A DNA stretch of 64,000 bases from Methylibium rhizosphaerae (GCF_006386545.1 NZ_SWAR01000034.1:1-64000); one strand, 5' to 3'. Positions 19,157 to 27,988 are shown, numbered from the stretch's first letter. The notes: generated from the letters alone by a model not told the origin. Translations and numbers: made by a program.

Positions 19157-20560
19157 ATGAGCAGCAACCAACTCGACAAGAAGGCGCAAGCCTGGTCCGC
19201 CCTGTTTTCCGAGCCGATGAGCGAGCTCGTCAAGCGCTACACCGCCAGCGTCGATTTCGACAAGCGACTGTGGCGTGCCGACATCCAGGGCAGCCTGGCG
19301 CATGCCGAGATGCTGGCGGCGCAGGGCATCATCAGCGCCGACGACCATGCCGCCATCCAGCGCGGCATGGCCACCATCACGCAGGAGATCGAATCCGGCA
19401 GCTTCGAATGGAAGCTCGACCTGGAGGACGTGCACCTCAACATCGAGGCCCGCCTCACGCAGCTGGTGGGCGACGCCGGCAAGCGCCTTCATACCGGCCG
19501 CTCGCGCAACGACCAGGTCGCCACCGACGTGCGGCTGTGGCTGCGCGCGGAGATCGACGCGCTGGCACCGCTGTTCACCCAGATGCAGGCAGCCCTCGTC
19601 GACGTGGCGGAGCGCAACGTCGAGACCATCCTGCCCGGCTTCACCCACATGCAGGTGGCGCAGCCGGTGAGCTTTGCGCACCACCTGCTCGCCTACGTGG
19701 AGATGTTCAAGCGCGACGCCGAGCGCCTGGCCGACGTGCGCAAGCGCGTGAACCAGCTGCCGCTGGGCGCCGCAGCGCTGGCCGGCACCAGCTACCCGCT
19801 GGACCGCGAGCGCGTGGCGCGCACTCTGGGCTTCGAAGGCGTGTGCCAGAACAGCCTCGATGCGGTGAGCGACCGCGACTTCGCGATGGAATTCGCCGCG
19901 TTCGCCTCGATCACCATGGTGCACGTCTCGCGGCTGGCCGAGGAGATCGTGCTGTGGATGAGCCAGAACTTCGGCTTCATCGACCTGGCCGACCGCTACT
20001 GCACCGGCTCGTCGATCATGCCGCAGAAGCGCAACCCCGACGTGGCCGAGCTCGCGCGCGGCAAGAGCGGCCGCGTGGTGGGCCACCTGATGGGGCTCAT
20101 CACGCTGATGAAGGGCCAGCCGCTCACCTACAACAAGGACAACCAGGAAGACAAGGAGCCGCTGTTCGACACGGTGGACACCCTGCGCGACACCCTGCGC
20201 ATCATGGGCGAGATGGTGGGCGGCATCACGGTGAAGGCCGAGGCGATGGAGCGCGCGGCGCTCAAGGGCTATGCCACCGCGACCGACCTGGCCGACTACC
20301 TGGTGAAGAAGGGCCTGCCGTTCCGCGACGCGCACGAGGTGGTGGCCCACGCGGTCAAGCAGGCGTTGCAGCAAGGCGTCGACCTTGCGGAGCTGCCGCT
20401 GGCCACGCTCCAGGGCTTCCATGCCGCCGTCGGCGCCGACGTGTTCGACGTGCTCACGCTGCGCGGCTCGCTCAACGCCCGAGCCGTGCTGGGCGGCACC
20501 GCGCCGGTGCAGGTGCGGCAGCAGATCGCCCGGCACCGGGCGCGGCTCGGCGCCGCCTGA
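19157..20560 (+). CDS. argH: Argininosuccinate lyase
   Basis: Cleaves argininosuccinate to arginine and fumarate, the last step of arginine synthesis. The protein is 467 aa, normal length. The fumarase/aspartase-superfamily signature [16 protein letters not shown] is at about 284-299, and [18 protein letters not shown] carries the catalytic His region. A TACAAT -10-like box (19068-19073) is present in the divergent gap to algZ. It ends in a hairpin at 20580-20612. Confidence 0.97.
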   Translation: MSSNQLDKKAQAWSALFSEPMSELVKRYTASVDFDKRLWRADIQGSLAHAEMLAAQGIISADDHAAIQRGMATITQEIESGSFEWKLDLEDVHLNIEARLTQLVGDAGKRLHTGRSRNDQVATDVRLWLRAEIDALAPLFTQMQAALVDVAERNVETILPGFTHMQVAQPVSFAHHLLAYVEMFKRDAERLADVRKRVNQLPLGAAALAGTSYPLDRERVARTLGFEGVCQNSLDAVSDRDFAMEFAAFASITMVHVSRLAEEIVLWMSQNFGFIDLADRYCTGSSIMPQKRNPDVAELARGKSGRVVGHLMGLITLMKGQPLTYNKDNQEDKEPLFDTVDTLRDTLRIMGEMVGGITVKAEAMERAALKGYATATDLADYLVKKGLPFRDAHEVVAHAVKQALQQGVDLAELPLATLQGFHAAVGADVFDVLTLRGSLNARAVLGGTAPVQVRQQIARHRARLGAA

Positions 20561-20579
20561 GCCCCCCTCCCTGGGGCCG

Positions 20580-20612
20580 GCCCCGCGACGCACTTCCACG
20601 CAGTCGCGGGGC
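20580..20612 (+). terminator. Hairpin downstream of argH
   Basis: Perfect 10-bp arms GCCCCGCGAC (20580-20589) and GTCGCGGGGC (20603-20612) with a 13-base loop, 20 bases after the argH stop. There is no T-tract. Confidence 0.45.
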
Positions 20613-20687
20613 TGCGCTTCGGCACGCCGGCCGGTGTAATGCGGCGCAGCCTGCATCCGTTGCGGTGTCCGCTGCGTAGTTCCGCCC

Positions 20688-21614
20688 ATGTCCCTGCCCC
20701 GCCTCGTTCTCGCCGCCCTGGTGGCGCTTTGCGTGCTGCTGGCGCTGGCCGCCTCTGCACCGTCGCGCGCCCTGAGCGTGCTGGTGCCGCAAGGCAGCCA
20801 CGTCCTCACGCCCGACATCTTCTACGGCACCGACCCGCGCCAGCGCTTCGACCTCTACCAGCCGGACGCCGGCACTGCGGCTCCCGACGCCGGCTTTCCG
20901 ATGGTGGTGTTCTTCTACGGCGGCTCCTGGACGCAGGGCCGCAAGGCCGACTACCGGTATGTCGGCGAAGCGCTCGCATCCCGGGGCATCGTCACCGTGG
21001 TGGCCGACTACCGGCTGTACCCGCAGGTGAGCTACCCGCAGTTCCTGAACGACGCCGCGATGGCCCTCGCCCAGGCGATGCGCCGCGCCAGCCACTGGAA
21101 GGTGGATGCGACGCGCGTGTTCGTGATGGGCCACAGCGCCGGCGCCTACAACGCCGCAATGCTGGCGCTCGATCCGCGCTGGCTCGCGGGGCAGGATCTT
21201 TCGCCGCGGCAGCTGGCCGGCTGGATCGGCCTGGCCGGCCCCTACGACTTCCTGCCCATCCGGAGCGCCACGGTGCAGCCGGTGTTCCACCACCCCGACA
21301 CACCGGCCGAATCGCAGCCGCTGCAGCATGCCGCGCAATCACGACTGCCCGCCTTCCTCGGCGCCGCGCCGTTGGACGAGCTGGTCGATCCGCAACGCAA
21401 CACGGCGCAGATGGCGGGCCTGCTGCAGGCGTCGGGCGCACCCGTCACGCTGAAGTGGTACGACGGCGCGAGCCACGCCACCCTTGTGGGCGCGTTCGCT
21501 CGGCCGCTGCGCTGGATCGCCCCGGTGCTCGACGACGTGGTGCGTTTCGTTCACGCGACACCGAACGCCAATCCGCACGCGGCGCCACCCGGTGCGATGG
21601 TGGCCACCCGTTAA
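20688..21614 (+). CDS. Alpha/beta hydrolase, carboxylesterase-like, membrane-anchored or exported
   Basis: The 308-aa protein starts with a hydrophobic segment (MSLPRLVLAALVALCVLLAL), a signal peptide or anchor. It then has the esterase/lipase fold of the kynurenine formamidase/BD-FAE type. The oxyanion-hole motif is FFYGGSWTQGRK (about 76-87) and the nucleophile elbow is GHSAG with Ser at about 150. Asp in LDELVD and His in YDGASHATLV (about 268) complete the triad. The substrate is unknown. The SUMF1-fold gene follows after 10 bp, suggesting a two-gene unit. Confidence 0.88.
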   Translation: MSLPRLVLAALVALCVLLALAASAPSRALSVLVPQGSHVLTPDIFYGTDPRQRFDLYQPDAGTAAPDAGFPMVVFFYGGSWTQGRKADYRYVGEALASRGIVTVVADYRLYPQVSYPQFLNDAAMALAQAMRRASHWKVDATRVFVMGHSAGAYNAAMLALDPRWLAGQDLSPRQLAGWIGLAGPYDFLPIRSATVQPVFHHPDTPAESQPLQHAAQSRLPAFLGAAPLDELVDPQRNTAQMAGLLQASGAPVTLKWYDGASHATLVGAFARPLRWIAPVLDDVVRFVHATPNANPHAAPPGAMVATR

Positions 21615-21624
21615 CCTGCCGCGC

Positions 21625-22662
21625 ATGCAACCGTTGCTGCACGCTGCGCTGGCCTGGACCCTGCCGCTGCTCGGTCTCGCCGCGCAGGCGGGTGAACCGC
21701 CCCGCCAGGTCGAGAACTCGCTCGGCATGAAGTTCGTGCTGGTGCCTGCCGGCGAGTTCGTGATGGGCAGCGACGAGTCGCCCGAGAGCCTGGCGCGCGA
21801 CTACACGCAGTACGAGCGCCGCCGCCTCGAGTCGCTCGGCGACGAAGCGCCGGCGCACAAGGTGCGCATCACGCGCCCCTTCTACATGGGGCAGCACGAG
21901 GTAACGGTCGGGCAGTTCCGGCGTTTCCTGGCTGCCTCGGGCTACACGCCGGAGTCCATCACCGACGGTACCGGCGGCTATGGCTACAACCGGCGATACG
22001 ACCCTGCCGCGTCGGCACGGGGCGATGCCTTCGAAGGCCGCGACCCGAAGTATTCGTGGAGCGCCCCCGGCTTCGCGCAGGGCGATGACCACCCGGTGGT
22101 CAACGTGACCTGGAACGACGCCGTGGCGCTGGCGCGCTGGCTGAGCGCCACCGAAGGCGTGGTCCACCGGCTGCCCACCGAAGCCGAATGGGAGTACGCC
22201 TGCCGCGGCGGCACCGGCACGCGCTACCAAGGCGGCAACGATCCCCTGTCGCTGCTCAAGTCAGGCAACACCTTCGATGCCGACGCCGCGGTGAACTGGC
22301 CGCAATGGCAGGCGCTCGCGCTGCCCGGCCACGACGGCTTCGCCTTCACCGCCCCGGTGGGCAGCTTCGCGCCGAACGCGTTCGGCCTTTACGACATGCA
22401 CGGCAACGCCTGGGAATGGGTGGCCGACTGGTACGGCGAGCACTACTACGCACGATCGCCGAAGGACGACCCGCAGGGCCCGGACGACGGCTCGGTGCGG
22501 GTGCGGCGCGGCGGCTCCTGGCACACCTGGGCGTTGTACGCCCGGGCGTCGTTCCGAAACTGGAACTCGCCGCAGACGCGCTACACGCTGGTGGGGATGC
22601 GGCTCGTTCGCGAGACGGGCACGGCCACCGCTGCGGGCACGGCTGGCGGCGCCGGGCGATAA
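21625..22662 (+). CDS. Exported SUMF1/FGE-fold protein without the catalytic cysteines
   Basis: The 345-aa protein has a signal peptide (residues 1-about 22, ending AAQAG) and a formylglycine-generating-enzyme domain. Visible motifs are NSLGMKFVLVPAGEFVMGS, EVTVGQFRRFL, LPTEAEWEYACRGG and GNAWEWVADWYGEHYY. In true FGE two cysteines follow the GGSW/Y motif; here that stretch reads GGSWHTWALYARASFRNW and has none. It is therefore probably not a sulfatase-activating oxidase. It may be a structural or binding SUMF1-like protein acting in the periplasm with the neighbouring hydrolase. Its 3' end overlaps the converging gene by 82 bp. Confidence 0.85.
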   Translation: MQPLLHAALAWTLPLLGLAAQAGEPPRQVENSLGMKFVLVPAGEFVMGSDESPESLARDYTQYERRRLESLGDEAPAHKVRITRPFYMGQHEVTVGQFRRFLAASGYTPESITDGTGGYGYNRRYDPAASARGDAFEGRDPKYSWSAPGFAQGDDHPVVNVTWNDAVALARWLSATEGVVHRLPTEAEWEYACRGGTGTRYQGGNDPLSLLKSGNTFDADAAVNWPQWQALALPGHDGFAFTAPVGSFAPNAFGLYDMHGNAWEWVADWYGEHYYARSPKDDPQGPDDGSVRVRRGGSWHTWALYARASFRNWNSPQTRYTLVGMRLVRETGTATAAGTAGGAGR

Positions 22663-22961
22663 CCACCGGCGCCCAGGTTCACCACCACGCCGGTCATCAC
22701 TTCGCCAGGCAGTCCGTCGCCGCAGGCGCGCACCACCAGGCCGCAGCAGCGCTCGTCCATCAGCGTGCGCAGGTCCACGGCGCCGCGCTCCAGCTCGGCC
22801 GCGGTGACACGGTCGACCTGCACGAACACGAAGGCGCGCAGCTCCGGCGGTTCGCCGCGGCTCACCCCGACGAAGGCGCGTTGTGCCGCGTCGGTGCCGA
22901 GCACCACACGGGGTTCTGCATTGCGGTCGCTCAGCGAGCGGGACACGGTGATGACGTGCAT
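22581..22961 (-). CDS. Hypothetical protein, 126 aa
   Basis: I do not recognise a family. From ATG 22961, preceded by AGGAGCC at good spacing, it reads MHVITVSRSLSDRN and continues as a plausible mixed alpha/beta protein without membrane segments or signal peptide. The last 27 codons overlap the 3' end of the SUMF1-fold gene on the other strand and are Pro/Ala/Val-rich. That tail could be a read-through of a lost stop. The clear ribosome-binding site and otherwise free region support a real gene. Confidence 0.55.
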   Translation of the reverse strand: MHVITVSRSLSDRNAEPRVVLGTDAAQRAFVGVSRGEPPELRAFVFVQVDRVTAAELERGAVDLRTLMDERCCGLVVRACGDGLPGEVMTGVVVNLGAGGYRPAPPAVPAAVAVPVSRTSRIPTSV

Positions 22962-23128
22962 ATAAGGCTCCTGTTCCGTGGCCTCCCAGCCACACGCAGC
23001 AAAGAACCAGGGCACGCGTGTCTTGGCCGCCGGCGCGATGGAGGGGTCGAACGCCCCTCGCTGCGCAGGCCCCGCGGTTCATGCGCAGGGCGTGCCTTGT
23101 CATTTGTGGTGTCTATCGTATCGAGATG

Positions 23129-23148
23129 AAACCCTGAGGGAAGGGTTT
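23129..23148. other. Small hairpin downstream of alaC
   Basis: Perfect arms AAACCCT/AGGGTTT around GAGGGA. It could be a weak terminator for alaC, whose stop is about 60 bp away, or a regulatory dyad. The rest of 22962-23210 shows nothing I can name. Confidence 0.3.
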
Positions 23149-23210
23149 GCGCCAAGCCGCGAACACGGCCCCGCAGAAGCCGTGACGAAGTTGGCGCTTT
23201 GCCGGCACCC

Positions 23211-24449
23211 TCAGGCGGCGCTCTTGTCGGCAGCGACCCTGGGCGCGCCCACGCCGTCGGCGCGGAACATCGCCTTGATGCCGCGCACAGCCTGCCGGAT
23301 GCGCGACTCGTTTTCGATCAGCGCGAAACGCACATGCTCGTCGCCCTGGTCGCCGAAGCCGATGCCAGGCGAGACCGAGACCTTGGCCTTGGCCAGCAGC
23401 TGCTTCGAGAACTCCAGCGAGCCGAGCGCCCGGTAAGGCTGCGGAATGCGGGCCCAGATGTACATCGAGGCCTTGGGCGTCTCGACCGGCCAGCCGGCTT
23501 CGTTCAGGCCCTTCACCAGCACGTCGCGCCGGCTCTGGTAGCGCTCGGCGATGTCCTTCACGCACTGCTGGTCGCCCTCGAGCGCGGCGATGGCCGCCAC
23601 CTGCACCGGCGTGAAGCTGCCGTAGTCGTGATAGCTCTTGATGCGCGCCAGCGCCGCCACGAGGTCGGCGTTGCCCACCATGAAGCCCACCCGCCAGCCG
23701 GCCATGTTGTAGCTCTTGCTGAGGGTGAAGAACTCGACCGCCACGTCCTTGGCGCCGGGCACCTGCATGATCGACGGGGCCTTCCAGCCGTCGAACACGA
23801 TGTCGGCATAGGCGAGGTCGTGCACCACCAGGATCTCGTGCTTGCGCGCCAGCGCCACCACCCGCTCGAAGAATTCGAGCTCCACGCATTGGGCCGTCGG
23901 GTTGGACGGGAAGCCGAACACCATCATCTTCGGCTTGGGGTAGCTGCCGCGGATGGCCTTTTCGAGCTCGGCGAAGAAGTCCACCTCGGGCGACACCGGC
24001 ACCGAGCGGATGTCTGCGCCGGCGATCACCGCGCCGTAGATGTGGATCGGGTAGCTCGGGTCGGGCACCAGCACCGTGTCGCCGCGGTCGAGCGTGGCCA
24101 GCATCAGGTGGGCCAGCCCTTCCTTCGAGCCGATGGTGACGATGGCTTCGGTGTCCGGGTCGATGTCGACGTCGTAGCGGCTCTTGTACCAATGCGAGAT
24201 GGCGCGCCGCAGCCGCGGGATGCCCTTGGAGGCCGAGTAGCCGTGCGTGTCGGGCCGCTGCGCCGCCTCGGCCAGCTTGGCCACGATGTGCGCGGGCGTG
24301 GCGCCGTCGGGGTTGCCCATGCTCATGTCGATGATGTCTTCGCCGCGTCGCCGGGCAGCCAGCCGCAATTCGGCCGTGATGTTGAAGACGTAGGGAGGCA
24401 GGCGATCGATGCGGGCGAAGCGGCGCTTGCCCTGGGATGAAGCGGTCAT
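23211..24449 (-). CDS. alaC: Glutamate-pyruvate (alanine) aminotransferase, class I PLP enzyme
   Basis: Interconverts pyruvate plus glutamate and alanine plus 2-oxoglutarate. The 412-aa protein has the AlaC-type N-terminus ([17 protein letters not shown]). SNPTAQCVE and the PLP lysine in [15 protein letters not shown] (about residue 244) are visible, and the C-terminus contains the substrate-binding arginine region ([17 protein letters not shown]). In many betaproteobacteria this gene precedes hom and thrC; here a 249-bp gap and an unrelated gene follow. It is monocistronic as far as can be seen. Confidence 0.93.
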   Translation of the reverse strand: MTASSQGKRRFARIDRLPPYVFNITAELRLAARRRGEDIIDMSMGNPDGATPAHIVAKLAEAAQRPDTHGYSASKGIPRLRRAISHWYKSRYDVDIDPDTEAIVTIGSKEGLAHLMLATLDRGDTVLVPDPSYPIHIYGAVIAGADIRSVPVSPEVDFFAELEKAIRGSYPKPKMMVFGFPSNPTAQCVELEFFERVVALARKHEILVVHDLAYADIVFDGWKAPSIMQVPGAKDVAVEFFTLSKSYNMAGWRVGFMVGNADLVAALARIKSYHDYGSFTPVQVAAIAALEGDQQCVKDIAERYQSRRDVLVKGLNEAGWPVETPKASMYIWARIPQPYRALGSLEFSKQLLAKAKVSVSPGIGFGDQGDEHVRFALIENESRIRQAVRGIKAMFRADGVGAPRVAADKSAA

Positions 24450-24543
24450 GTGGTGCTCACGTAAGCGCCCGGAACCGTCCGAGCGACGTTGCCGCTTTGC
24501 GCGGCGCCGGGCATGCTACCGCACCCGTGCCGCAACGGCACAC

Positions 24544-24939
24544 TCAGGGAATGTGCTCGGCGTCCGCAGGCGGGACCACCCAGCCGTGCATTCGCTCCTC
24601 GTACACCGACACACGCGGCGCCGGAAAACTCGGATCGGCGAACGCGCCGACGGGGATGGCCAGGTGGTCCGGCAACCCTTCGAGCTCGTAGTAGACGGTT
24701 GATCCGCACTGCGGGCAGAAGTGGAACTTGACCTTCGAGCCTTCGTCACCGACCCGCACGTACAACGACGAGGTGCCCGAAGGCGAAACGTCTTGTCGAC
24801 GGAACCTGGCCTGCTGGCCGAAGACGCTGCCGGTGCGCCGTTGGCAGGCGAGGCAGTGGCAGATGGACACCCGCAGCGGCTCGCCGGTGACCCGTGCTGT
24901 GAGCTGGCCGCAGCTGCAAGCGGCAAGACGTATGGTCAT
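24544..24939 (-). CDS. GFA-family zinc protein (glutathione-dependent formaldehyde-activating/CENP-V fold)
   Basis: A 131-aa small zinc protein of the Mss4-like fold. Cysteine ligands appear as CSCGQL near the N-terminus, CHCLACQRRTGS in the middle and CPQCGS later, the full GFA set. The prototype binds S-hydroxymethylglutathione, but most homologues have unknown substrates. It starts 6 bp after the upstream VOC gene, so the two are likely co-transcribed. Confidence 0.9.
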   Translation of the reverse strand: MTIRLAACSCGQLTARVTGEPLRVSICHCLACQRRTGSVFGQQARFRRQDVSPSGTSSLYVRVGDEGSKVKFHFCPQCGSTVYYELEGLPDHLAIPVGAFADPSFPAPRVSVYEERMHGWVVPPADAEHIP

Positions 24940-24945
24940 GTCGGT

Positions 24946-25320
24946 TCACGCGTCGGGCTTGTGGCACACCGCCTCGATGTTGTGTCCATCGGGGCCGATG
25001 ACGAAGGCGGCGTAGTAGTTCGCGTGGTAGTGCGGGCGCAAGCCGGGCGCACCGTTGTCCTTGCCGCCGGCTGCCAGGCCGGCGCGATGGAAGGCATCGA
25101 CCTGCCCGCGGGTTTCGGCAACGAACGCGATGTGCAGGTGCGCTGGCCTTTCCTCGGTCTGGCAAAGACACAACGAGGACTTGCCATCCGCACTGAGTTC
25201 GACGCCGTAGGAGGGCTCCCCCTCGGAGACGACGGTCACGCCGAGCGGCTCGAGCACCTTGAGGAAGAACGCCCTGCTCGCGGCGTAGTCGCTGACTCCG
25301 AACTTCACGTGATCGAACAT
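24946..25320 (-). CDS. VOC-family protein (glyoxalase/dioxygenase fold)
   Basis: A 124-aa single-domain protein with two beta-alpha-beta-beta-beta units. It begins MFDHVKFGVSDYAASRAFF and ends YYAAFVIGPDGHNIEAVCHKP, with likely metal ligands H4 in the first strand and E near the C-terminus. It has an AGGAGA ribosome-binding site. The substrate is unknown; homologues are annotated as glyoxalase or bleomycin-resistance-like. The GFA gene follows 6 bp downstream. Confidence 0.88.
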   Translation of the reverse strand: MFDHVKFGVSDYAASRAFFLKVLEPLGVTVVSEGEPSYGVELSADGKSSLCLCQTEERPAHLHIAFVAETRGQVDAFHRAGLAAGGKDNGAPGLRPHYHANYYAAFVIGPDGHNIEAVCHKPDA

Positions 25321-25354
25321 GGATGTGCTCTCCTGAAGCGTGTGCCCCAACCCC

Positions 25355-25480
25355 TCACGAAGACAGCATGGACCAGGTGTGCAAGCCGCTGACCACGATC
25401 AACGCCAGGGCAGCAGAAGCCAGGACGGTGTCGTGTGTGTTGCGCCAGTCGATGCTTGCCGCGGCGCGCATGATAGACAA
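25355..25480 (-). CDS. Possible small membrane protein next to a LexA box
   Basis: In the 321-bp gap between the VOC gene and dinB, a minus-strand frame encodes 38 aa from ATG 25471, or 41 aa from TTG 25480, which has AAGG six bases upstream. The peptide contains the hydrophobic stretch TVLASAALALIVVSGLHTW and ends SMLSS. A LexA-type box lies 68 bp upstream of the TTG. No homologue is recalled. Coding status is uncertain because the region is short and GC-rich; the rest of the gap holds only the box and the dinB leader. Confidence 0.3.
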   Translation of the reverse strand: MSIMRAAASIDWRNTHDTVLASAALALIVVSGLHTWSMLSS

Positions 25481-25547
25481 CGAGCGCCTTGCGACCAAGG
25501 CGACCTTTCAAGCGAGCCACGACGAAGTGCTGGCTTTGCGCCAGGTA

Positions 25548-25563
25548 CTGTATGAAAATACAG
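25548..25563. promoter_or_regulatory. LexA (SOS) box
   Basis: CTGTATGAAAATACAG fits the CTGT-N8-ACAG consensus with perfect half-sites. It lies 79 bp before the dinB start and could also control a transcript running left. Confidence 0.82.
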
Positions 25564-25641
25564 CCCGGCATGACATCTTAGCCAGCCTGCTGCTCGTCCG
25601 GCAACCGTTGCGGACGCAGCAGACAAGTCCACCCGAGCCGC

Positions 25642-26907
25642 ATGCAAAGCCGCCGCCTGATCGCCCACCTCGACATGGACGCCTTCTATGCGTCCGTCGA
25701 GTTGTTGCGCTATCCGGAGCTGCAGAACCAGCCCGTGGTCATCGGCGGCGGGCGACGGCACCAGCCTGAAGAGCTGGCCGACGGCACCCGTCGCTTCGCG
25801 CGCCTGCGCGACTACACCGGCCGCGGTGTCGTCACCACCGCCACCTATGCCGCGCGCGACTTCGGGGTGCACTCCGGCATGGGGCTCATGAAGGCAGCGC
25901 TGCGCGCACCCGATGCGGTGCTGCTGCCCACCGACTTCGACGCCTATCGCCGCTACTCGCGCCTGTTCAAGGCGGCCGTGGCAGAAGTTGCCCCCGTGAT
26001 CGAAGACCGCGGCATCGACGAGATCTACATCGACCTCACCGACGTGCCGGGCGCGCAAGACACCGTGGGCCACGACCCGCTCGGCGGCGCGCGCGCGGTG
26101 GCGCAGGAGATCAAGAACAGCGTGCGGCGGGCCACCGGCCTCACCTGCTCGATCGGCATCACGCCCAACAAGCTGCTGTCGAAGATCGCCTCCGAGCTCG
26201 ACAAGCCCGACGGCCTCACCGTGCTGGCCGCGGACGAACTCCCCACCCGCATCTGGCCCCTGCCGGTACGCCGCATCAACGGCATCGGCCCCAAGGCAGG
26301 CGCGCGGCTGCAGCAGCTGGGCATCACCACCGTCGGCGAGCTGGCGCGGTGCGAGCCCGCCTGGCTGGTCGAGCAGTTCGGCAAGAGCTACGGCATCTGG
26401 CTGCACCGCGCAGCGCGAGGCATCGACGACCGGCCGGTGGTCACGCACAGCGAGCCGGTGTCGATGAGCCACGAAACCACCTTCGAGCGCGACCTGCATG
26501 CAGTGCGTGACCGCGCCGCGCTGTCGTCCATCTTCACGCAGTTGTGCCAGCACCTGGCCGAAGACCTGCAGCGCAAGGGCTACGTGGGGCGCACCATCGG
26601 CATCAAGCTGCGGTACGACGACTTCAAGACCGTTACGCGCGACCACACCCTTGAGGTGTGGACCAGCGACTTCGCGGCCATTCGCCGGGCGGCGGGCGAG
26701 TGCCTCAAGCGCGTGCCGCTCGAAAAGCGGCTGCGGCTGCTGGGCGTGCGCATGGGCTCCCTGCTGAAGACAGCCGATGCGGCCGCAGCGCTCGAGGCCG
26801 CGCAGCGAAGCAAGCGCAAGAAGAAGGGTGCCTCGCCCGCTCTCGCCGACGACACGCCGCGTGCCGAGGAGCCGCAGGCGCCCTACACGCCCGGGTTGTT
26901 CATCTGA
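25642..26907 (+). CDS. dinB: DNA polymerase IV (Y-family translesion polymerase)
   Basis: An error-prone polymerase that bypasses lesions during the SOS response. The protein is 421 aa. The catalytic palm has LDMDAFYASVE (Asp near residue 11) and the acidic pair in RGIDEIYIDLT. A helix-hairpin-helix region follows (RRINGIGPKAGARLQQLGI), then the little-finger domain. A Lys-rich linker (SKRKKKG, about 393) leads to the extreme C-terminus PYTPGLFI, a plausible beta-clamp-binding tail. The perfect LexA box upstream supports SOS control. Confidence 0.95.
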   Translation: MQSRRLIAHLDMDAFYASVELLRYPELQNQPVVIGGGRRHQPEELADGTRRFARLRDYTGRGVVTTATYAARDFGVHSGMGLMKAALRAPDAVLLPTDFDAYRRYSRLFKAAVAEVAPVIEDRGIDEIYIDLTDVPGAQDTVGHDPLGGARAVAQEIKNSVRRATGLTCSIGITPNKLLSKIASELDKPDGLTVLAADELPTRIWPLPVRRINGIGPKAGARLQQLGITTVGELARCEPAWLVEQFGKSYGIWLHRAARGIDDRPVVTHSEPVSMSHETTFERDLHAVRDRAALSSIFTQLCQHLAEDLQRKGYVGRTIGIKLRYDDFKTVTRDHTLEVWTSDFAAIRRAAGECLKRVPLEKRLRLLGVRMGSLLKTADAAAALEAAQRSKRKKKGASPALADDTPRAEEPQAPYTPGLFI

Positions 26908-26917
26908 AGGCTGGCCG

Positions 26918-27274
26918 TCATGGGCGCCGGCCCAGGCCCCGCCGCCAGCCGCCCGAAACCACGAAGCGCGGAAAGGTCACGAACTGCTCGACCACGAAGC
27001 GCGAGAAGAAGTCGCCTGCCCCCAGAAAGGGCTCGGGCGCCTCAGGTTCGGTCTTGTGCCCCGCCGCCTGAGCGATGAAGGCTCCGAGCAACCCGCCCAG
27101 TCCCAGCAGCCACATCGACATGCCGCCCCACCCCAGTGCGGCAGCCGTCAGCGCTGCGGCGCCGCCCCAGAACAGAGGCACCGTCGCGATGTGCAGCCAC
27201 AGGTTGATGCGGCTGCGGTGCTTGTTGCCGTAGTCGGCGTATTGCCAGCGGAGCAGGTCTTTGCGGATCGTCAT
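26918..27274 (-). CDS. DUF962/Mpo1-like membrane protein
   Basis: A 118-aa protein from ATG 27274 with two to three hydrophobic segments. It has the family pattern NKHRSRINLWLHIATVPLFWGG near the N-terminus and a C-terminal EPFLGAGDFFSRFVVEQFVTFPRFV. Yeast Mpo1 is a dioxygenase in fatty-acid alpha-oxidation; bacterial relatives are uncharacterised. It diverges from a TetR regulator across an 87-bp gap holding a dyad that overlaps promoters in both directions, so the TetR protein probably regulates it. Its 3' end converges with dinB 10 bp away. Confidence 0.72.
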   Translation of the reverse strand: MTIRKDLLRWQYADYGNKHRSRINLWLHIATVPLFWGGAAALTAAALGWGGMSMWLLGLGGLLGAFIAQAAGHKTEPEAPEPFLGAGDFFSRFVVEQFVTFPRFVVSGGWRRGLGRRP

Positions 27275-27305
27275 GGCAGTGCTTCTCGAAGTGGGGGCAT
27301 CGGAC

Positions 27306-27351
27306 TTGACAGGCGCCAATCTAGGCCCTTATCTTTCCATTGTCAAGATAA
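27306..27351. promoter_or_regulatory. Overlapping divergent promoters with a TetR-type operator
   Basis: Plus strand: TTGACA (27306-27311) and TATCTT (27330-27335), 18-bp spacer. Minus strand: TTGACA (27346-27341) and TAGATT (27323-27318), 17-bp spacer. The dyad TTATCTT-N9-AAGATAA (27329-27351) overlaps the plus-strand -10 and the minus-strand -35, as expected of a shared autoregulatory operator. Confidence 0.68.
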
Positions 27352-27361
27352 AGCACTCCGA

Positions 27362-27988
27362 ATGCCCCGCTCCACAGCAAAGGCCGCCCCCCGGCCCTAC
27401 CACCATGGCGACCTCGCCGAGGCATTGCTGCAGGCCGCCGCAGACCTGCTCGCCGAGGCCGGCCCCGAGCGCTTCAGCCTGCGCGAATGCGCACGGCGCG
27501 CCGGCGTGTCGCACGCCGCCCCGGCCCACCACTTCGGCGACACGCGGGGCCTGCTCACGGCCTACGCTGCGCGCGGCTTCGAGGCGCTGGCCCAGCGCCT
27601 GCAAGCAGCAGCCAGGACGGTGGCTGACCCGGTGGCCCGGCTGCAGGCACAAGGCGAGGCGTATGTGGCGTTCGCGCTCGAGCACCCGGCGCGCTACCAG
27701 CTCATGTTCCGCAGTGGTCAGACCGACATGGACATGCCGCTGCTCAGCGATGCAGCCCAGGCCGCCTGGGCCGAGCTCGCCAATGCGGTGGCAGCCGCAC
27801 GCGGCACCGAGCCCGCCCGGGACAGCAGCGACCCGCACGCCGCGCTTGCCTGGGCCGCGGTGCACGGTCTTGCCCTGCTGCTGATCGACGGCCGCATGGC
27901 GCCGGCCCGCGCTCGACCGGACGCCTGGCGGCGTATGACTCGCGACACGCTGGCCGCCCTGGCACCGGCCTGGCGCCCACCGGTTTGA
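27362..27988 (+). CDS. TetR/AcrR-family transcriptional regulator
   Basis: The 208-aa protein has an N-terminal helix-turn-helix (YHHGDLAEALLQAAADLLAE, then SLRECARRAGVSHAAPAHHF, about residues 14-60) and a C-terminal TetR_C_33-like ligand domain. The HHGDL start is characteristic of a broad TetR subgroup. The start is 10 bp after the right operator half-site, so it probably represses itself and the divergent DUF962 gene. The inducer is unknown. Confidence 0.92.
   Translation: MPRSTAKAAPRPYHHGDLAEALLQAAADLLAEAGPERFSLRECARRAGVSHAAPAHHFGDTRGLLTAYAARGFEALAQRLQAAARTVADPVARLQAQGEAYVAFALEHPARYQLMFRSGQTDMDMPLLSDAAQAAWAELANAVAAARGTEPARDSSDPHAALAWAAVHGLALLLIDGRMAPARARPDAWRRMTRDTLAALAPAWRPPV

Noticed and set aside
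21625-22662. SUMF1-fold protein considered a sulfatase-activating FGE
   Set aside because: Both catalytic cysteines after the GGSW motif are absent and no sulfatase gene is nearby.
25305-25571. 88-aa minus-strand frame beginning just left of the LexA box
   Set aside because: No protein-like hydrophobic or motif pattern, Arg/His-rich, and it overlaps the start of the VOC gene; the shorter membrane-type frame is more plausible.
25323-25769. Plus-strand frame across the dinB leader
   Set aside because: Runs into dinB in another frame and contains the LexA box; no ribosome-binding site or family resemblance.
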